NCBI RefSeq assembly: GCF_017873175.1
Contig: NZ_JAGGJW010000011.1
Coordinates: 1 to 64,000, forward strand
Direction of reading: 5' to 3'
From: Neorhizobium petrolearium
Lineage (GTDB): Bacteria; Pseudomonadota; Alphaproteobacteria; Rhizobiales; Rhizobiaceae
Length of the DNA stretch: 64,000 nt
Shown here piece after piece: positions 52,409-61,724 of this stretch. How positions within the stretch are numbered: the first letter of the stretch is position 1; the number at the start of each line of letters is the position of its first letter. The notes beneath the pieces are model-generated. The model was not told the origin of the DNA. It saw nothing but the letters and a program-made list of their open reading frames with translations, and did no database searches. The translations under genes and the position numbers were made by a program.

Positions 52409-53494
52409 ATGGCGCCGACCAAAAACGCGTCTGTATCCGGCCGCAAATCCGCGGCAAAGTCTGCTACGTCAAAATCTGTTACCAAGACGGCATCGAGGCC
52501 GGCAAGGAAGAATTTCAACGGCGGCACCTTTGCTGACTTCAGCAAGGCGGAGGAGCTCAAGGCCCTCCGCGACATGCTGCTGATCCGCCGCTTCGAGGAA
52601 AAGGCCGGCCAGCTTTATGGCATGGGCTTCATCGGCGGCTTCTGTCACCTCTATATCGGTCAGGAAGCTGTCGTTGTCGGCATGCAGATGGCGCTGAAGG
52701 AAGGCGACCAGGTCATCACCGGCTACCGTGACCACGGCCACATGCTGGCGACGGGCATGAGCGCGCGTGGCGTCATGGCGGAGCTCACCGGGCGCCGGGG
52801 CGGCTATTCCAAGGGGAAGGGCGGCTCCATGCACATGTTCTCCAAGGAAAAGAATTTCTACGGCGGTCACGGCATCGTCGGCGCCCAGGTTTCGCTCGGC
52901 ACCGGCCTTGCGTTTGCCAACAAATACCGCGGCAACAATGCGGTCAGCACCGCCTATTTCGGTGACGGCGCGGCCAACCAGGGCCAGGTCTACGAGAGCT
53001 TCAACATGGCCGAGCTCTGGAAGCTGCCGGTTGTCTATGTGATCGAGAACAACCGCTATGCCATGGGCACCTCGACCGCCCGGGCCACGGCGCAGGCCAA
53101 TTTCTCGCAGCGTGGCGCTTCCTTCAACATTCCCGGTTTCCAGGTGGACGGCATGGATGTACGCGCCGTGAAGGCTGCCGCCGATGAGGCGATGGAACAT
53201 TGCCGGTCCGGCAAGGGCCCGATCATCCTCGAAATGCTGACCTATCGGTATCGCGGCCACTCCATGTCGGATCCGGCAAAGTACCGCTCGAAGGACGAGG
53301 TGCAGAAGATGCGCTCCGAGCACGACCCGATCGAGCAGGTGCGTGCTCGCCTTCTGGAAAAGGGCTGGGCGACCGAGGACGAATTGAAGGCGATCGACAA
53401 GGACGTCCGCGACATCGTCGCCGACAGTGCCGATTTCGCCCAGGCCGATCCGGAGCCGGATGTGTCCGAGCTCTATACCGACATTCTGCTCTGA
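52409..53494 (+). CDS. pdhA: Pyruvate dehydrogenase E1 component, alpha subunit
   Basis: With PdhB it decarboxylates pyruvate on thiamine diphosphate. The TPP motif is STAYFGDGAANQGQVYESFN ending at VIENN. Other family parts are GFCHLYIGQEAVVVGMQMAL, YRDHGHMLATGMS, GKGGSMHMFS and TYRYRGHSMSDPAKYRSKDE, the phosphorylation-loop equivalent. The first 35 residues are a Lys/Ser/Ala-rich tail. 361 residues. GAGGGAGGG precedes the ATG. It is first of pdhABC. Confidence 0.97.
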   Translation: MAPTKNASVSGRKSAAKSATSKSVTKTASRPARKNFNGGTFADFSKAEELKALRDMLLIRRFEEKAGQLYGMGFIGGFCHLYIGQEAVVVGMQMALKEGDQVITGYRDHGHMLATGMSARGVMAELTGRRGGYSKGKGGSMHMFSKEKNFYGGHGIVGAQVSLGTGLAFANKYRGNNAVSTAYFGDGAANQGQVYESFNMAELWKLPVVYVIENNRYAMGTSTARATAQANFSQRGASFNIPGFQVDGMDVRAVKAAADEAMEHCRSGKGPIILEMLTYRYRGHSMSDPAKYRSKDEVQKMRSEHDPIEQVRARLLEKGWATEDELKAIDKDVRDIVADSADFAQADPEPDVSELYTDILL

Positions 53495-53512
53495 TCGAGG
53501 GGAGGGAGTTTT

Positions 53513-54907
53513 ATGCCTATCGATATCCTTATGCCCGCCCTTTCCCCGACCATGGAGGAAGGCACGCTCAGCAAATGGCTGAAAAAAGAAGGTGACAAGG
53601 TTACCTCCGGCGACGTGATCGCCGAAATCGAGACCGACAAGGCGACCATGGAAGTGGAAGCCGTCGACGAGGGCGTGATCGGCAAGCTGCTCGTTCCTGC
53701 CGGCACCGAAAACGTCAAGGTGAACACCAAGATCGCCGTTCTCCTCGCCGACGGCGAAAGCGCTGCCGACATCGGTTCTGAAGCGTCCGCCGAAACGCCG
53801 AAGGCTGCCGCTCCGCAGGTGCCGCAGGAAGAAAAGCCAACCGAAACCGGCTCCGCATCCGCACCTGTTCCGGCGCAGCCGGTCGCGCCGACGGCTTCCG
53901 ACCCGGATATTCCGGCCGGCACGGAAATGGTGACCATGACCGTCCGCGAAGCGCTTCGTGACGCCATGGCCGAGGAGATGCGCCGCGACGAGGATGTCTT
54001 CGTCATGGGCGAGGAAGTCGCCGAATACCAGGGCGCCTACAAGATCACGCAAGGATTGCTGCAGGAGTTCGGTCCCCGCCGTGTGGTCGATACCCCGATC
54101 ACCGAGCACGGTTTCGCAGGCGTCGGCGTCGGTGCTGCCATGGCCGGTCTCAGGCCGATCGTGGAGTTCATGACCTTCAACTTCGCCATGCAGGCGATCG
54201 ACCAGATCATCAATTCGGCTGCCAAGACGCTCTACATGTCCGGCGGCCAGATGGGCGCTCCGATCGTCTTCCGCGGCCCGAACGGTGCGGCTGCCCGCGT
54301 CGCCGCCCAGCACAGCCAGGATTATGCCGCCTGGTACAGCCATGTCCCGGGCCTCAAGGTCGTCATGCCTTACACGGCAGCCGACGCCAAGGGCCTCCTG
54401 AAGGCTGCCATCCGCGATCCGAACCCGGTCATCTTCCTGGAAAACGAGATCCTCTACGGCCATCATTTCGAAGTGCCGAAGCTTGATGATTTCGTGCTGC
54501 CGATCGGCAAGGCCCGCATCCACAAGGCCGGCAAGGACGCGACCGTCGTCTCCTTCGGCATCGGCATGACCTATGCCGTGAAGGCTGTCGAGGAGCTTTC
54601 AAAGGAAGGGATCGACGTCGAACTGATCGACCTTCGCACCATCCGCCCGATGGATCTGCCGACGGTCATCGAATCGGTCAAGAAGACCGGCCGCCTCGTC
54701 ACCGTCGAGGAAGGGTATCCGCAGTCGTCCGTCGGCACGGAAATCGCCACCCGCGTCATGCAGCAGGCTTTCGACTATCTCGACGCGCCGATCCTGACGA
54801 TCGCCGGCAAGGACGTTCCGATGCCTTACGCGGCGAACCTCGAAAAGCTGGCGCTGCCGAACGTCGGCGAAGTCGTCCAGGCGGTCAAAGCCGTCTGCTA
54901 CAAATAA
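53513..54907 (+). CDS. pdhB: Pyruvate dehydrogenase E1 beta subunit with N-terminal lipoyl domain
   Basis: The first 80 residues are a lipoyl domain (MPIDILMPALSPTMEEGTLS) with the lipoylated Lys43 in EIETDKATMEVEAVDEG, then an Ala/Pro linker, then the E1-beta transketolase domain (TVREALRDAMAEEMRRDEDV, FVMGEEVAEYQGAYKITQGL). A lipoyl domain on E1-beta is a known alphaproteobacterial trait. It is nearly identical over long stretches to the lipoyl domain of PdhC next door. 464 residues, 18 bases after pdhA. Confidence 0.96.
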   Translation: MPIDILMPALSPTMEEGTLSKWLKKEGDKVTSGDVIAEIETDKATMEVEAVDEGVIGKLLVPAGTENVKVNTKIAVLLADGESAADIGSEASAETPKAAAPQVPQEEKPTETGSASAPVPAQPVAPTASDPDIPAGTEMVTMTVREALRDAMAEEMRRDEDVFVMGEEVAEYQGAYKITQGLLQEFGPRRVVDTPITEHGFAGVGVGAAMAGLRPIVEFMTFNFAMQAIDQIINSAAKTLYMSGGQMGAPIVFRGPNGAAARVAAQHSQDYAAWYSHVPGLKVVMPYTAADAKGLLKAAIRDPNPVIFLENEILYGHHFEVPKLDDFVLPIGKARIHKAGKDATVVSFGIGMTYAVKAVEELSKEGIDVELIDLRTIRPMDLPTVIESVKKTGRLVTVEEGYPQSSVGTEIATRVMQQAFDYLDAPILTIAGKDVPMPYAANLEKLALPNVGEVVQAVKAVCYK

Positions 54908-54922
54908 GGGGAGGGCGTTTCG

Positions 54923-56278
54923 ATGCCGATCAACATCACCATGCCTGCCCTGTCTCCGACCATGGAAGAGGGCAACCTTTCCAAGTGGCTGGTCAAGGAA
55001 GGCGACAAGGTCAAGTCCGGCGATGTGATCGCCGAGATCGAAACCGACAAGGCGACCATGGAAGTGGAAGCTGTCGATGAGGGCACCGTTGCGAAGATCG
55101 TCGTCCCGGCCGGCACGGAAGCGGTCAAGGTCAACGCCCTGATCGCGATCCTTGCTGCTGACGGTGAGGATGTCTCGGCTGCGGCCGCCGGTGGTGGCGC
55201 TTCCGCTCCGAAGGCCGAGGCCGCCCCTGCGCCGAAGGCGGAAGCCGCCCCGGCGCCCAAGGCCTCCGAGCCCGCCCCGGCACCCGCTGCCCCCCCGGCA
55301 TCGGCCCAAAGCGGCACCGGTATCGGCAATGGCTTGTTCTCCTCACCGCTCGCCCGTCGCCTCGCGAAGGAAGCCGGTATCGATATTTCCGCCGTTACCG
55401 GCTCCGGTCCGCATGGCCGTGTCGTCAAGGCTGATATCGAGAAGGCCGTCGCCTCTGGCACCGGAAAGGCCGCTCCGACAACTGCTCCGCAAGCTGCACC
55501 CGCTGCCGCGCCGGCCATGGCAAAAGGCCCGTCGGACGACGCCGTGCTCAAGCTGTTCGCGGAGGGCTCCTACGAGCTTCTGCCGCATGACGGCATGCGC
55601 AAGACGATCGCCGCTCGGCTCACCGAGTCGACCCAGACGGTTCCGTCCTACACCGTCTCCATGGATTGCGAGATCGATGCGCTTCTGAAGTTGCGCGCCG
55701 AGATCAACGCCTCGGCCCCGGTGAAGAAGACGGAGAAGGGCGACGTTCCGGCCTTCAAGCTGTCGGTCAACGACTTCATCATCAAGGCAATGGCGCTCGC
55801 ACTTCGCGATGTGCCGATGGCGAATGCCTCCTGGACCTCGACCGCCCGCGTCCTGCACAAGCATTCGGACGTCGGCGTGGCCGTATCGATCCCGGATGGT
55901 TTGATCACCCCGATCGTCCGTAAGGCGGAAGAGAAGGCATTGTCCGTCATCTCCAACGAGGTGAAGGACCTTGCCAGGCGCGCCCGCGACAAGAAGCTGA
56001 AGCCCGAAGAATACCAGGGTGGCACCACTTCGGTGTCCAACCTCGGCATGTTCGGCGTCTCCAGCTTCACCTCGATCGTCAACCTTCCGCAGGCCTCGAT
56101 CGTTTCGATCGGCGCGGGCGTCGAAAAGCCGGTCGTCAGGAACGGCAAGATCGAGGTGGGCACGGTGATGACGGCGACCTTCGCCTTCGATCACCGCGTC
56201 ATCGACGGCGCGCTGGGGGCGGAGCTCGCGTCCGCTTTCAAGCGTTACATCGAAAACCCGATGGCGATGCTGGTGTGA
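54923..56278 (+). CDS. pdhC: Dihydrolipoamide acetyltransferase (E2) of pyruvate dehydrogenase
   Basis: E2 is the core of the complex. The order is one lipoyl domain (Lys43 in EIETDKATMEVEAVDEG), an Ala/Pro linker (about 85-130), a peripheral-subunit-binding domain (FSSPLARRLAKEAGIDISAV), a second linker, and the catalytic domain ending in the His motif FAFDHRVIDGALGAELASAF. 451 residues. It is 15 bases after pdhB. The two lipoyl domains of the operon are both needed for substrate channelling. Confidence 0.97.
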   Translation: MPINITMPALSPTMEEGNLSKWLVKEGDKVKSGDVIAEIETDKATMEVEAVDEGTVAKIVVPAGTEAVKVNALIAILAADGEDVSAAAAGGGASAPKAEAAPAPKAEAAPAPKASEPAPAPAAPPASAQSGTGIGNGLFSSPLARRLAKEAGIDISAVTGSGPHGRVVKADIEKAVASGTGKAAPTTAPQAAPAAAPAMAKGPSDDAVLKLFAEGSYELLPHDGMRKTIAARLTESTQTVPSYTVSMDCEIDALLKLRAEINASAPVKKTEKGDVPAFKLSVNDFIIKAMALALRDVPMANASWTSTARVLHKHSDVGVAVSIPDGLITPIVRKAEEKALSVISNEVKDLARRARDKKLKPEEYQGGTTSVSNLGMFGVSSFTSIVNLPQASIVSIGAGVEKPVVRNGKIEVGTVMTATFAFDHRVIDGALGAELASAFKRYIENPMAMLV

Positions 56279-56286
56279 TGGACTTT

Positions 56287-56305
56287 CCTCCCCCTCGCGG
56301 GGAGG
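56287..56305. repeat. GC-rich intergenic palindrome after pdhC
   Basis: CCTCCCC and GGGGAGG flank CTCGC, and a further GTGAGGGGG follows. It is similar in type to the palindrome after eno and may limit readthrough from pdhC into the SGNH gene. Confidence 0.5.
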
Positions 56306-56339
56306 GTGTCCGCGTGAGGGGGAAACCAGGAGTGCGTCG

Positions 56340-56978
56340 ATGAAAACCGTTCTCTGCTATGGCGATTCTCTGACCTGGGGCACGGACGCCGAAACCGGCG
56401 GCCGCCATGCCTTTGAGGATCGCTGGCCAAGCGTGCTTGCGGCCGCCCTTGGCCCGTCTGTGAACGTCGTGGCCGAGGGGCTCGGTGGCCGCACCACCGC
56501 TTATGACGACGGGCTTGGGGATTGCGACCGCAACGGCGCACGCCTGTTGCCGACGATCCTGCACACCCACGGTCCGTTGGACCTGGTGATCATCATGCTC
56601 GGCACCAACGACATGAAGCCGATGATCCACGGGACGGCGATCGGCGCCCGACAAGGGATAAGGAAGCTCATCAGCCTCGTTCGCTTCCATGATTGGACGC
56701 GGGAATGCGAACCGCCGGAAATACTGATCGTATCGCCACCTGGCCTTTGCGAAACGGCCAATCCGCTGACCGGTGCTCTCTACAGGGGGAGCATCGAGGA
56801 GTCGGCAATGCTTGCTTCGCTTTACCGTGATCTCGCCGATGAATTGGGCTGCGGTTTCTTCGACGCGGGCTCGGTTGCGAAAACGACGCCCATCGACGGC
56901 ATTCATCTCGATGCGGGAAATACGCGTGCCATCGGGCGAGGGCTGGAGCCCATCGTCCGGATGATGCTGGGGCTCTGA
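56340..56978 (+). CDS. SGNH/GDSL family hydrolase (arylesterase-like)
   Basis: The 212-residue esterase has the GDSL block MKTVLCYGDSLTWGTDAETG with nucleophile Ser10, the Gly block GLGGRTTAYDD, the Asn block IIMLGTNDMK and the catalytic pair in IDGIHLD. There is no signal peptide. It lies inside the pdh cluster of many rhizobia between pdhC and lpdA, with no known link to the complex. Confidence 0.87.
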   Translation: MKTVLCYGDSLTWGTDAETGGRHAFEDRWPSVLAAALGPSVNVVAEGLGGRTTAYDDGLGDCDRNGARLLPTILHTHGPLDLVIIMLGTNDMKPMIHGTAIGARQGIRKLISLVRFHDWTRECEPPEILIVSPPGLCETANPLTGALYRGSIEESAMLASLYRDLADELGCGFFDAGSVAKTTPIDGIHLDAGNTRAIGRGLEPIVRMMLGL

Positions 56979-57064
56979 CGGAAACGAGGGATTGATCGGG
57001 GTCAAGGAGTAGCGGAATGGAATGGTTCTAGCATTTCCCGGATTGTCCAACGGAGGTCAGGGAA

Positions 57065-57331
57065 ATGTCGAACACGCCACACCATCTCGCCGAAGAATTT
57101 CCGGAATATGCCGTCCAGATGCGCCATCTGCGCGAGAGGGACGGACATTTTCACCGGATATGCAGTGAATACGAGGATGTGAACCATCAGATCCACAAGG
57201 CCGAGACGAATATCGAGCCATGCGACGACATCCGCATGGAGGAAATGCGAAAGCGGCGCCTCGCCTTGAAGGATGAAATATACGGGATGCTGACGCGGGC
57301 CGAACCGGCAGCCGAAAAACTCGGTGACTAG
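57065..57331 (+). CDS. DUF465 (YdcH-like) small coiled-coil protein
   Basis: The 88-residue protein is helical, with FPEYAVQMRHLRERDGHFHR and the typical YEDVNHQIHKAETN plus KRRLALKDEIYGML. This is the DUF465/YdcH pattern of short helical hairpins. The function is unknown. GGAGG stands 9 bases before ATG 57065. lpdA follows 80 bases later. Confidence 0.85.
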   Translation: MSNTPHHLAEEFPEYAVQMRHLRERDGHFHRICSEYEDVNHQIHKAETNIEPCDDIRMEEMRKRRLALKDEIYGMLTRAEPAAEKLGD

Positions 57332-57411
57332 GGGCGAAGCTTCACTCCCGGAAGAATAAGGGCAGGGCTGCGGCAGCAGCCTTTGCCAGCTAGACAAGGA
57401 GTGAAGCGCCT

Positions 57412-58857
57412 ATGGCCAATGCTTACGACGTCATCATCATCGGATCCGGTCCGGGCGGATATATTGCCGCCATCCGCGCCGCACAGCTTGGCATGAAGGT
57501 CGCGGTCGCGGAGCGCGAGCATCTGGCCGGCATCTGCTCCAATTGGGGCTGCATCCCGACCAAGGCGCTGCTGCGTTCGGCCGAGGTCTTCGAATATGCC
57601 AAGCATCCGGGCGATTACGGCGTCAAGATCGAGGGCTCGGTAACGGCCGACCTGAAGGCGATCGTCGCCCGCTCGCGCGGCATCGCGCACCGCATGAACA
57701 ATGGCGTCGGCTTCCTCTTCAAGAAGAACAAGGTCGATATCATCTGGGGCGAGGCCAAGATCACCAAGCCCGGTGAGGTCGTCGTCTCCAAGACCGCCAA
57801 GAAACCGGTCGAGCCGATCGGCCCGATTCCGAAGAACACGCTCGGTGAAGGCACCTATACCGCCAAGCATATCATCGTCGCGACCGGCGCCCGCCCGCGC
57901 GCGCTTCCCGGCATCGAGCCGGACGGCAAGCTGATCTGGACCTATTTCGAGGCGATGAAGCCGGAGGAAATGCCGAAATCGCTGCTGGTCATGGGTTCGG
58001 GCGCGATCGGCATCGAATTCGCCAGCTTCTACCGCACGCTCGGCGTCGATGTCACCGTCGTCGAGATCATGAGCCAGGTCATGCCGGTGGAAGATGCGGA
58101 GATTTCTGCCCTTGCGAAGAAACAGTTCGAGCGCCAGGGCATGAAGATCCTGCTAGAAGCCAAGGTCGCCAAGGTCGCGAAGGGCGCCAACTCGGTCACC
58201 GCGACGATCGAGCTCAAGGACGGCAAGACGCAGGAGATCACAGCAGATCGGATGATCTCGGCCGTCGGCGTCCAGGCCAATATCGAAGGCATCGGCCTTG
58301 AGGCCGTCGGCGTGAAGACCGACCGCGGCTTCATCGTCATCGACGGCTACGGCAAGACCAACGTGCCGGGCATCTATGCCATCGGCGATGTCGCTGGTCC
58401 GCCGCTGCTTGCCCACAAGGCCGAGCATGAGGGTGTCATCTGCGTCGAGAAGATCGCCGGCCTCCCGAACGTCCACCCGATGGACAAGTTGAAGATCCCC
58501 GGCTGCACCTATTGCCACCCGCAGGTCGCCTCGGTCGGTTTGACCGAAGCAAAGGCGAAGGCTGAAGGCCGCGACATTCGCGTCGGCCGCTTCCCCTTCG
58601 TGGCGAACGGCAAGGCGATCGCGCTCGGCGAGGACCAGGGTCTCGTCAAGACGATCTTCGACAGGAAGACCGGCGAGCTTCTCGGTGCCCATATGGTCGG
58701 CGCGGAAGTGACCGAACTCATCCAGGGCTTCGTCGTCGCCATGAACCTGGAGACGACGGAAGAGGAATTGATGCACACGATTTTCCCGCATCCCACCATT
58801 TCGGAAACGATGAAGGAAAGCGTACTCGACGCCTATGGCCGGGCGCTGAATGCCTGA
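57412..58857 (+). CDS. lpdA: Dihydrolipoamide dehydrogenase (E3)
   Basis: It reoxidises the lipoyl groups of the pyruvate dehydrogenase complex with FAD and NAD. FAD motif VIIIGSGPGGYIAAIRAAQL. Redox-active disulfide Cys42-Cys47 in GICSNWGCIPTK. NAD motif LVMGSGAIGIEFASFYRTLG. C-terminal dimer interface with the catalytic His-Glu in HPTISETMKES. The 481 residues carry no lipoyl domain of their own. It belongs to the pdh cluster. Confidence 0.96.
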   Translation: MANAYDVIIIGSGPGGYIAAIRAAQLGMKVAVAEREHLAGICSNWGCIPTKALLRSAEVFEYAKHPGDYGVKIEGSVTADLKAIVARSRGIAHRMNNGVGFLFKKNKVDIIWGEAKITKPGEVVVSKTAKKPVEPIGPIPKNTLGEGTYTAKHIIVATGARPRALPGIEPDGKLIWTYFEAMKPEEMPKSLLVMGSGAIGIEFASFYRTLGVDVTVVEIMSQVMPVEDAEISALAKKQFERQGMKILLEAKVAKVAKGANSVTATIELKDGKTQEITADRMISAVGVQANIEGIGLEAVGVKTDRGFIVIDGYGKTNVPGIYAIGDVAGPPLLAHKAEHEGVICVEKIAGLPNVHPMDKLKIPGCTYCHPQVASVGLTEAKAKAEGRDIRVGRFPFVANGKAIALGEDQGLVKTIFDRKTGELLGAHMVGAEVTELIQGFVVAMNLETTEEELMHTIFPHPTISETMKESVLDAYGRALNA

Positions 58858-58930
58858 CGTTCCCGGCATTGCGAAAGGGCGGGCAACCGCCCATATCTCT
58901 GGAACATCTTTTTAGGACGGGGTTATTCAT

Positions 58931-59176
58931 ATGGGTGTGGGTTGGATTGCGGCGATCATCATCGGTGGCTTGGCGGGCTGGCTTGCCGGCATTTTGATGG
59001 ACCTCCGCTTCGGCGTCTTGATGAACATCATCATCGGAATCGTCGGCGCGATGATCGCCAATGCCGTCTTCCAGAGCGCCAACATCCATGTCGCTGGCGG
59101 ATGGCTGGGTTACCTGGTGCAGGGTTTCGTGGGTGCCTGCATTTTGCTATTCGTTGCCAAACTCGTCAGGCGCTGA
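58931..59176 (+). CDS. GlsB/YeaQ/YmgE family stress membrane protein
   Basis: The 81-residue protein has three hydrophobic, Gly-rich segments (WIAAIIIGGLAGWLAGILMD, VLMNIIIGIVGAMIANAVFQ, GYLVQGFVGACILLFVAKLV), the transglycosylase-associated/YeaQ pattern. It is an inner-membrane protein often induced by stress, with unknown action. It stands between lpdA and lipA, 28 bases before lipA. Confidence 0.88.
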   Translation: MGVGWIAAIIIGGLAGWLAGILMDLRFGVLMNIIIGIVGAMIANAVFQSANIHVAGGWLGYLVQGFVGACILLFVAKLVRR

Positions 59177-59204
59177 AAAAGCACGCGGTTGAAAGCAGGT
59201 TTTT

Positions 59205-60179
59205 ATGGTCACCATTCTCGATACGATCGGGTCCAGCGAAGAAAAGCGCGTTCGCCATCCGGAGAAGGCCCATCGGCCCGATACGGAAGTGCTGCGCAAG
59301 CCCGACTGGATTCGTGTGCGTGCGCCGGTTTCGAAAGGGTATGCGGAAACCCGCTCGATCGTGAAGGAAAACAAGCTGGTGACGGTCTGCGAGGAAGCGG
59401 GCTGCCCCAATATCGGCGAGTGCTGGGACAAGAAGCACGCCACCTTCATGATCATGGGCGAGATCTGTACCCGCGCCTGCGCCTTCTGCAACGTCGCGAC
59501 CGGCAGGCCGAACGCGCTCGACATGGATGAGCCGGAAAACGTCGCCAAGGCCGTCCGGCAGATGGGCCTGTCCCACGTCGTCATCACCTCGGTCGATCGT
59601 GACGACCTGGACGATGGCGGTGCCGAACATTTCGAGAAGGTGATCTTTGCGATCCGCGCCGCGTCTCCGATGACGACCATCGAGATCCTGACTCCTGACT
59701 TTCTGAAGAAGCCCGGTGCGCTGGAGCGCGTCGTCGCCGCCAAGCCGGACGTCTTCAACCATAACCTGGAGACAGTGCCCGGCAATTACTTGACGGTTCG
59801 CCCGGGTGCGCGCTACTTCCACTCCGTCCGCCTGCTGCAGCGGGTGAAGGAACTGGACCCGACCATGTTCACCAAGTCGGGCATCATGGTGGGGTTGGGC
59901 GAGGAGCGTAACGGGGTACTGCAGCTCATGGACGACCTGCGCACGGCGGACGTCGATTTCCTGACGATCGGCCAGTACCTGCAGCCAACCCGCAAGCACC
60001 ACAAGGTCGAGAAGTTCGTCACCCCCGAGGAATTCAAGTCCTACGAGACGGTTGCCTATACCAAGGGTTTCCTGATGGTGTCTTCGAGCCCGCTGACCCG
60101 GTCCTCGCATCATGCGGGAGACGATTTCGCCCGCCTCAGGGCTGCACGTGAGAAGAAGCTGCTGGCTGCCGCCGAATAA
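59205..60179 (+). CDS. lipA: Lipoyl synthase
   Basis: This radical-SAM enzyme inserts two sulfurs into octanoyl groups to make lipoate for PdhB, PdhC and related proteins. The auxiliary cluster Cys are in CEEAGCPNIGECWDKKHATF, the radical-SAM CxxxCxxC is EICTRACAFCNVATG, and the conserved end is SSPLTRSSHHAGDDF with its Ser ligand (RSS). 324 residues. Its placement in the pdh cluster couples cofactor and apoprotein supply. Confidence 0.97.
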   Translation: MVTILDTIGSSEEKRVRHPEKAHRPDTEVLRKPDWIRVRAPVSKGYAETRSIVKENKLVTVCEEAGCPNIGECWDKKHATFMIMGEICTRACAFCNVATGRPNALDMDEPENVAKAVRQMGLSHVVITSVDRDDLDDGGAEHFEKVIFAIRAASPMTTIEILTPDFLKKPGALERVVAAKPDVFNHNLETVPGNYLTVRPGARYFHSVRLLQRVKELDPTMFTKSGIMVGLGEERNGVLQLMDDLRTADVDFLTIGQYLQPTRKHHKVEKFVTPEEFKSYETVAYTKGFLMVSSSPLTRSSHHAGDDFARLRAAREKKLLAAAE

Positions 60180-60202
60180 GCGGCAGTCACGTTTCCTGCT
60201 CT

Positions 60203-60388
60203 TTATTCGGCCGCCTCGACCTTTTCGTGCTTGTCGTGACCGCGCCTGCGGTCGCGCAGGATGAATCGGTGACCTCGCGCTTCGGCCTTTGCCATTTCAA
60301 TCAGATAGACGAGCATTGGAAGCTGGTTCATGTCGGCGAGCTGCTTTGCGGATTCGAGCAGCTTTATCATCTGTGAGAAATCGTCCAT
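60203..60388 (-). CDS. Small hypothetical protein next to lipA (61 aa)
   Basis: The product begins MDDFSQMIKLLESAKQLADM, a helix, and ends in a basic stretch (HRFILRDRRRGHDKHEK) with EAAE. The start at 60388 is chosen on similarity of form to other short helical rhizobial proteins, though the frame extends to 60439. It is convergent with lipA, 23 bases away. The function is unknown. Confidence 0.6.
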   Translation of the reverse strand: MDDFSQMIKLLESAKQLADMNQLPMLVYLIEMAKAEARGHRFILRDRRRGHDKHEKVEAAE

Positions 60389-60668
60389 GGATGCTTCTCT
60401 TTCGGGTGCGTCCGGTCTTCTGCTGATTGAATATTCCATTGTACGTGTTCGCTACAGCGGAACATTACAACCGGATGAATCCTAGATTAAATTTTCTTAA
60501 TCCGAATAATGCCCGGCGATTGTCGGATCGGCTGCCTGACCAGACTACCGCGACCTATTCGGCGGACTTCTATAATATTCTCTGCGCGATATTGAAATCC
60601 TCTTGTCATCGTCGGCTGCTAATGCCGCGTTCTGTGGGGTCGGGCCTGATTCTCGGGGGGAGCTTATC

Positions 60669-61259
60669 ATGGACATGAAATCGGGCTCGAATGTGATCCG
60701 CTACGTGGGGATTGCAGAGGCCGCCGACAAGGTCCGGCATGCGGATCGCATCCTGGTTGTCGGTTGTTCCGGCGGCGGAAAATCGACGCTCTCCCAGAAG
60801 ATCGCCCGCCGTTTCGGCCTGGTCTATATCTCGATTGATCGCGACATCCTGTGGCTGCCCGGCTGGGTGCAGCGAGAAAGGGGCGAGCAGCGCCGGATCA
60901 TCGAGAAGCTGATCCTTCAGGATCGCTGGGTCATGGATGGCACCAATTCCTCCACCTTCGATATCCGCGTGCCGCGCAGCGATATCGTCATCTGGGTGCG
61001 CATGCCGCGCCTCGTCTGCGTCTGGGGTATCCTCAGCCGCGCGGCGAAACATTGGGGCCGCACGCGGCCGGACATGGCGCCCGGCTGCCCGGAAAAGGTG
61101 GATTGGGAATTTTTCCGGTTCGTGTGGACCTGGGAGCAAAAGTTTGCGCAGCGCGTTCTGGCCGGGCTGGCCGAACATGCCGGCGAAAAGCCGGTCGTGA
61201 TGTTGAAATCGCGTCGGGAAATGCGGGAACTTCTTGATCTTGTCGGGGCTCGCGCTTAA
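60669..61259 (+). CDS. P-loop nucleoside kinase-like protein (FlaR/adenylate kinase-related)
   Basis: The Walker A motif VGCSGGGKSTLSQKIA and the segment LVYISIDRDILWLPGWVQRE are typical of the DNA-topology-modulation FlaR and shikimate/adenylate-kinase-like group. RWVMDGTNSSTFDIRVPRSD binds the second substrate. The 196 residues start at ATG 60669 after GGGGGAG. The substrate is unknown. Ten bases separate it from the COQ10-like gene. Confidence 0.8.
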   Translation: MDMKSGSNVIRYVGIAEAADKVRHADRILVVGCSGGGKSTLSQKIARRFGLVYISIDRDILWLPGWVQRERGEQRRIIEKLILQDRWVMDGTNSSTFDIRVPRSDIVIWVRMPRLVCVWGILSRAAKHWGRTRPDMAPGCPEKVDWEFFRFVWTWEQKFAQRVLAGLAEHAGEKPVVMLKSRREMRELLDLVGARA

Positions 61260-61268
61260 CTGCGTTCC

Positions 61269-61724
61269 ATGCCCAAGTTCGAAATCCGCCGTCCCGTCAA
61301 GCACAGCGCCGATGAAATGTACACGCTCGTTGCCGATATCGAGAAATATCCGCAATTCCTGCCGCTTTGCGAGGCGCTGGCCATCCGCTCCAGCAAGGAG
61401 CGTGATGGCAAGATCTTGCTCGTTGCCGATATGACGGTGGGCTACAAGGCGATCCGCGAGACTTTCACCACTCAGGTCCTGCTCAATCCGCCCGAGCGCG
61501 CCATCGACGTGAAATATATCGAAGGGCCGTTCAAGTATCTGGAAAACCGCTGGCGTTTCGAGCCAACCGCGGACGGTTCGCCGGATGCATGCATCGTGCA
61601 TTTCTTCATCGACTACGAATTCAAGAGCATGATTTTAGGCGCACTGATGGGCTCGATGTTCGACCGCGCCTTCCGTATGTTCGCCGAAGCCTTTGAGGCA
61701 AGGGCCGACAAAGTCTACGCCTGA
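61269..61724 (+). CDS. COQ10/RatA-type START-domain protein
   Basis: The 151-residue protein matches the polyketide-cyclase/START family: VKHSADEMYTLVADIEKYPQ and FLPLCEALAIRSSKERDGKI, VDVKYIEGPFKYLENRWRF-like sequence, and FIDYEFKSMILGALMGSMFD. In mitochondria and Alphaproteobacteria these bind ubiquinone (COQ10). The RatA toxin name is inherited from E. coli. Ubiquinone binding is more likely. It overlaps cinA by ten bases tail to tail. Confidence 0.87.
   Translation: MPKFEIRRPVKHSADEMYTLVADIEKYPQFLPLCEALAIRSSKERDGKILLVADMTVGYKAIRETFTTQVLLNPPERAIDVKYIEGPFKYLENRWRFEPTADGSPDACIVHFFIDYEFKSMILGALMGSMFDRAFRMFAEAFEARADKVYA

Noticed and set aside
61269..61724. RatA-type toxin of a toxin-antitoxin system
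   Set aside because: The START-domain protein has no antitoxin partner next to it and fits the ubiquinone-binding COQ10 group.
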